Below, in pieces: positions 5,525-7,674 of a DNA stretch of 7,674 nt. This stretch comes from DATLBA01 sp035527275 (GTDB taxonomy: Bacteria; Planctomycetota; Phycisphaerae; FEN-1346): contig DATLBA010000023.1 of assembly GCA_035527275.1 (NCBI GenBank), positions 1-7,674 of the forward strand, in the 5' to 3' direction. Positions within the stretch are counted from its first letter, which is position 1. The number at the start of each line of letters is the position of its first letter. A model generated the notes under the pieces. It was not told where the DNA came from and searched no databases. It worked only from the letters and a program-made list of their open reading frames with translations. The position numbers and the translations under genes are program-made.

Positions 5525-6205
5525 TTATTCTGGCGTGTGTGCGGCGGTTCGAGCCGCCTCCCGCTCCGCCGTCAGCCAGTCGAGCCACGTCTCGAGGCCG
5601 GCGCCCGTGCGGCACGAGAGTTCCAGAATCGGCGCCCGCGGCGCTACTCCCCGGACAAACCGGCGGAACGCCTCGAGCGAAAAGCCGGCGGCTTCGACCA
5701 GGTCCATCTTGTTCAGCACGACGCAATCGGCCGAGTGAAACGCCACCGGATATTTGACCGGCTTATCGTCGCCTTCGGGCGTGCTGGAGACAACCACCCG
5801 CCGATGCTCCCCGAGATAAAAGGCGGCCGGGCAGACCAGATTCCCCACGTTCTCGATGAACAGGACGTCCAGGGCGGCCAGGTCGAAGGCGACGACGGCC
5901 TCGGTCACCTGGGCGGCGTTGAGGTGGCAGCCGCGGCCGGTGTTAATCTGGCGGGCCGGCAGGCCGGCCTTGCGGAGGCGTTCGGCGTCGCGGTCGGTCG
6001 CGAGGTCGCCTTCGACGGCGGCCAGGCTCAGGCGGCTGCCCAGGCGCTTGGCGGTTTCCTCGAGGAGGCTCGTTTTGCCGGCCCCCGGGCTGCTCATCAG
6101 GTTCACGACGAAAACGTCGGCCTCACCGAAGCGCAGAGCCAACTCGGCCGCCAGGCGGTCGTTTTCCGAGAGCACCTTCTTTTCAAGCGGAATGCGTCGC
6201 GTCAT
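5525..6205 (-). CDS. hypB: Hydrogenase maturation GTPase HypB
   Basis: HypB is a SIMIBI-class GTPase that, with HypA, delivers nickel to the NiFe-hydrogenase active site (in some bacteria also to urease). The 226 residues have the Walker A loop 'SSPGAGKTS' (38-46, Lys44), 'EGDLATDRDAERLR' (65-78), the metal-site pair Cys93-His94 in 'GRGCHLNA', 'FIENVGNLVCPA' (116-127) with the third metal ligand Cys125, and the guanine-specificity motif 'NKMD' (165-168). The N-terminal CxxCGC or His-rich nickel-storage segment found in some HypB proteins is absent. Start: ATG at 6205 with AGGA five bases upstream gives the family N-terminus 'IPLEKKVLSEND'; longer readings run through hypA out of frame. It overlaps hypA by 23 bases. 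hypC-hypF and hydrogenase genes are not in the window. Confidence 0.96.
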   Translation of the reverse strand: MTRRIPLEKKVLSENDRLAAELALRFGEADVFVVNLMSSPGAGKTSLLEETAKRLGSRLSLAAVEGDLATDRDAERLRKAGLPARQINTGRGCHLNAAQVTEAVVAFDLAALDVLFIENVGNLVCPAAFYLGEHRRVVVSSTPEGDDKPVKYPVAFHSADCVVLNKMDLVEAAGFSLEAFRRFVRGVAPRAPILELSCRTGAGLETWLDWLTAEREAARTAAHTPE

Positions 6206-6554
6206 TGGTTTCCTGCACCTCCAACGATTCCAGTCGGAGGTCCCTGCCGGCCAGGACCTCGAAGTCGGTCCTTCCGCACGCCGGACAGGCCCAATCCCAC
6301 CCCTCGGCCTCGTAGTCGCGTCCGCAGTCGCGGCACCGGAGGGCGGCCGGCTCGGCGCGGATTCGGACCTCGGCGTCGGGCCAGCCGGAGCCCTCGACCA
6401 CCAGCCGCATCGCAAATTCGAGCGACTCGGGGTCTGTGCCGCTCAAGGCCCCGACCACGAGGTTGACTCCAACCAGTTGGGTCCCGGCCTCGCGCTTGTT
6501 CATTTCGGCGGCGACCTGCCGCCAAATCGCCTGGGCCAGCGAAAGTTCGTGCAA
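6183..6554 (-). CDS. hypA: Hydrogenase maturation nickel metallochaperone HypA (TTG start)
   Basis: HypA binds nickel through its N-terminal Met-His-Glu and passes it, with HypB, to hydrogenase. Reading from TTG at 6554 gives MHELSLAQAI, the exact family N-terminus with His2 in place, and 123 residues, close to the usual length. The zinc site is formed by two CxxC pairs, Cys74/Cys77 and Cys90/Cys93. Family landmarks 'VNLVVGALSGTDPESLEFA' (30-48) and 'LRLESLEVQ' (106-114) are present. The same frame stays open upstream with an ATG at 6668 and a GTG at 6710, but such starts would bury the nickel-binding N-terminus under extra residues, so TTG is preferred. The ribosome-binding site before TTG is weak (GAGAAG too close). 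The gene overlaps hypB by 23 bases, which implies coupled translation. Confidence 0.92.
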   Translation of the reverse strand: MHELSLAQAIWRQVAAEMNKREAGTQLVGVNLVVGALSGTDPESLEFAMRLVVEGSGWPDAEVRIRAEPAALRCRDCGRDYEAEGWDWACPACGRTDFEVLAGRDLRLESLEVQETNDATHSA

Positions 6555-6684
6555 TGCTTCTCGCGCCCCATGCCCACCACGTTTCGGACCGTTGGACCGC
6601 ACGGCCGGAACCAACACAAGAGCCGCCAGGGCCCCCCACCTCAGGCGGCGGGTACGCCCACCCGTCATGCCTCCTTGTAAGAAC

Positions 6685-6711
6685 GGTGCGGGGTGAAGGA
6701 CACCCCGCACC
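6685..6711 (-). terminator. Perfect 11-bp hairpin upstream of hypA, terminator-like
   Basis: Bases 6685-6695 and 6701-6711 are perfect inverted copies around a 5-base loop (AAGGA on plus). On the minus strand the stem follows the prepilin gene by about 100 bases and is followed by GTTCTTAC, a poor U tract. It may end the prepilin transcript or be a mobile-type intergenic hairpin. Confidence 0.42.
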
Positions 6712-6733
6712 CGAAATTGCGCTCTTCAGGCCG
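6699..6733. repeat. 35-bp direct repeat, copy 1
   Basis: Matches 6769-6803 at 33 of 35 positions (offset 70). Its left end forms the right arm of the 11-bp hairpin; the other copy has no matching left arm. Core: CCCGAAATTGCGC followed by CTTCAGGCCG. Confidence 0.85.
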
Positions 6734-6768
6734 TCCGGGTCGCGGTTGAGGTTCGCCACAAGGGCCAA

Positions 6769-6803
6769 GACGCCCCGCACCCGAAATTGCGCCCTTCAGG
6801 CCG
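6769..6803. repeat. 35-bp direct repeat, copy 2
   Basis: Second copy of the repeat at 6699-6733, ending eight bases before the prepilin stop codon as read on the plus strand. With copy 1 it fills most of the non-coding stretch between hypA and the prepilin gene. Confidence 0.85.
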
Positions 6804-6810
6804 CACGTGT

Positions 6811-7461
6811 CTATTCAAACACGAGGCGCGTTCCCGCGTTCACGTTCAGCGGATAGAAGACGAAGTCGCCGATCTGGTCCTGGGCGTCGCCGGTAACCCG
6901 AAAAACCACCAAGCCCAGTTCAACCACCTGCGAGGTGGAGATTGACCCGGGAAGGTCGTTCAAATCCGAACCGGTGACATCGCTGCCCCTCAGCATCACG
7001 CCCGTGGGCCCGAAAAGCGCACAGAATGGTTGGTTTGACCACGCCCCTTTGATGTCCTCGGCGAGCCCTTCTCGATGGTTCTGATCCCCCTCGCCGGAAT
7101 GCAGATTGGTCGGCATGTTTATCACAAAGATGCTGGCGGGCAGGCTTTCCTCGGCCCCGGGGACGGGCTCCCAATCCCAGGACCCGGAGGACGGGCGGCG
7201 GGCGACCCAAATGGAAAGTTTTGTCCCGTGTTCGGCGCCGGCGGCCTCGGACTCGAAGACCACGGCGGCGGCCTTCACCTGGTCGGAGACGGCGTGGAAG
7301 CGGGCGCCGTTGAGCATGGCCTGGACCGTGCTGACAGCCTGCCGCGGGCCGATGCGCCCCGACAGGGCCACCAGGACGCTGACACTGCCGGCCACCAGGA
7401 TGAGCCCGATGCCGATGACCACCAAAAGTTCGGTCAGGGTAAAACCGGCTTTCGCTTTCAT
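6811..7461 (-). CDS. Type II secretion/type IV pilus-like prepilin (GspH-like minor pseudopilin)
   Basis: The 216-residue protein opens with a classic prepilin leader and helix: 'MKAKAGFTLTELLVVIGIG', with the peptidase cut after Gly6, Phe+1 and Glu+5 all in place, and a hydrophobic helix to about residue 33. The prepilin peptidase PilD/GspO would cut and N-methylate it. The segment after the helix ('RIGPRQAVSTVQAMLNGARFHAVSDQ') resembles GspH/FimT minor pseudopilins, where this helix continues before a globular beta domain. The remaining part is not a recognised enzyme; it ends in 'GDFVFYPLNVNAGTRLVFE'-like strands. Start: ATG at 7461 with GAGGG about seven bases upstream. It lies 72 bases after another pseudopilin gene on the same strand, typical of pseudopilin clusters. 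Substrate or exact role is unknown. Confidence 0.9.
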   Translation of the reverse strand: MKAKAGFTLTELLVVIGIGLILVAGSVSVLVALSGRIGPRQAVSTVQAMLNGARFHAVSDQVKAAAVVFESEAAGAEHGTKLSIWVARRPSSGSWDWEPVPGAEESLPASIFVINMPTNLHSGEGDQNHREGLAEDIKGAWSNQPFCALFGPTGVMLRGSDVTGSDLNDLPGSISTSQVVELGLVVFRVTGDAQDQIGDFVFYPLNVNAGTRLVFE

Positions 7462-7533
7462 TGTAAATCCCTCGCGCCGGAGAGCGCGACGGCCTCGTCC
7501 CCAGCCGCAGGCCCCCGGCTCTCAGTCCACCGC

Positions 7534-7674
7534 CTAATTCGAGACGTCATCATTTCCGCCGTTGTTGTCCTCTCCGTCAGGGCCAAAGGAATAGAGGAAG
7601 GGCAAGGTGGAATCGTTCTCAGGCGGTCTGTAGTGGATGGGCCGTCCCCATCCATCGCCGAAGACCAGGAACCG
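7534..7674 (-). CDS. Partial pseudopilin C-terminus (GspG-like)
   Basis: Only the last 46 codons are inside the window; the gene continues past the right edge. The reading frame gives 'GDGWGRPIHYRPPEND', then 'LPFLYSFGPDGEDNNGGNDD' and ends VSN before a TAG stop. The W-G-x-P-x-x-Y segment followed by S-x-G-P-D-G and an Asp/Asn-rich end is the pattern of the C-terminal calcium-binding region of GspG major pseudopilins and related planctomycete-style proteins with prepilin leaders. The acidic residues of the last third would be the calcium ligands. Because the N-terminus is missing, the prepilin leader cannot be confirmed. It precedes the GspH-like gene, which supports the assignment. Confidence 0.7.
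   Translation of the reverse strand, partial: RFLVFGDGWGRPIHYRPPENDSTLPFLYSFGPDGEDNNGGNDDVSN

Noticed and set aside
5261..6466. 401-codon plus-strand open frame opposite tatA and hypB
   Set aside because: It spans two unrelated minus-strand genes and the gap between them, and its translation is Arg/Ala/Gly-rich without motifs.
7503..7520. AGCCG/CGGCT inverted repeat between the two pseudopilin genes
   Set aside because: Only a 5-bp stem without a U tract; expected by chance in GC-rich DNA.
7458..7655. 65-codon minus-strand frame at the right edge
   Set aside because: The neighbouring frame gives a pseudopilin C-terminus with clear motifs over the same bases; this one does not.

Overview
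The window is GC-rich, tightly packed bacterial chromosome. It holds nine genes that can be placed with good or fair support, plus a partial gene at the right edge. Gene content (Rnf complex parts, Tat translocase, NiFe-metallocentre maturation, pseudopilins of type II secretion style) fits an anaerobic or facultative Gram-negative-type bacterium. The style of TatA and of the pseudopilins suggests Planctomycetota, possibly Phycisphaerae-like, but this is inference and no rRNA is present to confirm it. No phage, transposon, CRISPR or RNA gene was seen.

Left part (1-3922, minus strand): a recognisable promoter at 3894-3922 drives rnfC-rnfD-rnfG-scpB. The genes overlap or nearly touch (11 bp, 4 bp and a 9-bp gap). 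RnfC is the NADH/FMN/Fe-S entry subunit, RnfD the flavinylated membrane subunit and RnfG the periplasmic flavoprotein. rnfE, rnfA and rnfB do not follow; the chromosome-segregation gene scpB takes their place. Downstream of scpB there are 218 bases with no gene and one weak terminator-like hairpin near the left edge.

Middle (3861-5163): a divergent intergenic region with a GC-rich palindrome and a TATAAT box leads to a plus-strand metallophosphoesterase with a twin-arginine signal. Its 3' end overlaps, tail to tail, a small minus-strand gene. That small gene shares promoter area, Shine-Dalgarno sequence and first 14 codons with tatA but then encodes a very hydrophobic helix with no TatA amphipathic helix.

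Right part (5251-7674, minus strand): hypA and hypB (nickel insertion into hydrogenase) overlap and are followed by tatA and the TatA-like gene, an order consistent with maturation and Tat export of a hydrogenase, though no hydrogenase gene is present. Upstream of hypA lies a 256-base intergenic region with an 11-bp perfect hairpin and a 35-bp direct repeat, and beyond it a GspH-like prepilin and the C-terminal end of a GspG-like pseudopilin.

The items most worth a second look are the TatA-derived small membrane protein, the Ser in place of Thr at the RnfD flavin site, the incomplete Rnf cluster, and a micro-duplication that supplies both the rnfG stop codon and the scpB ribosome-binding site.
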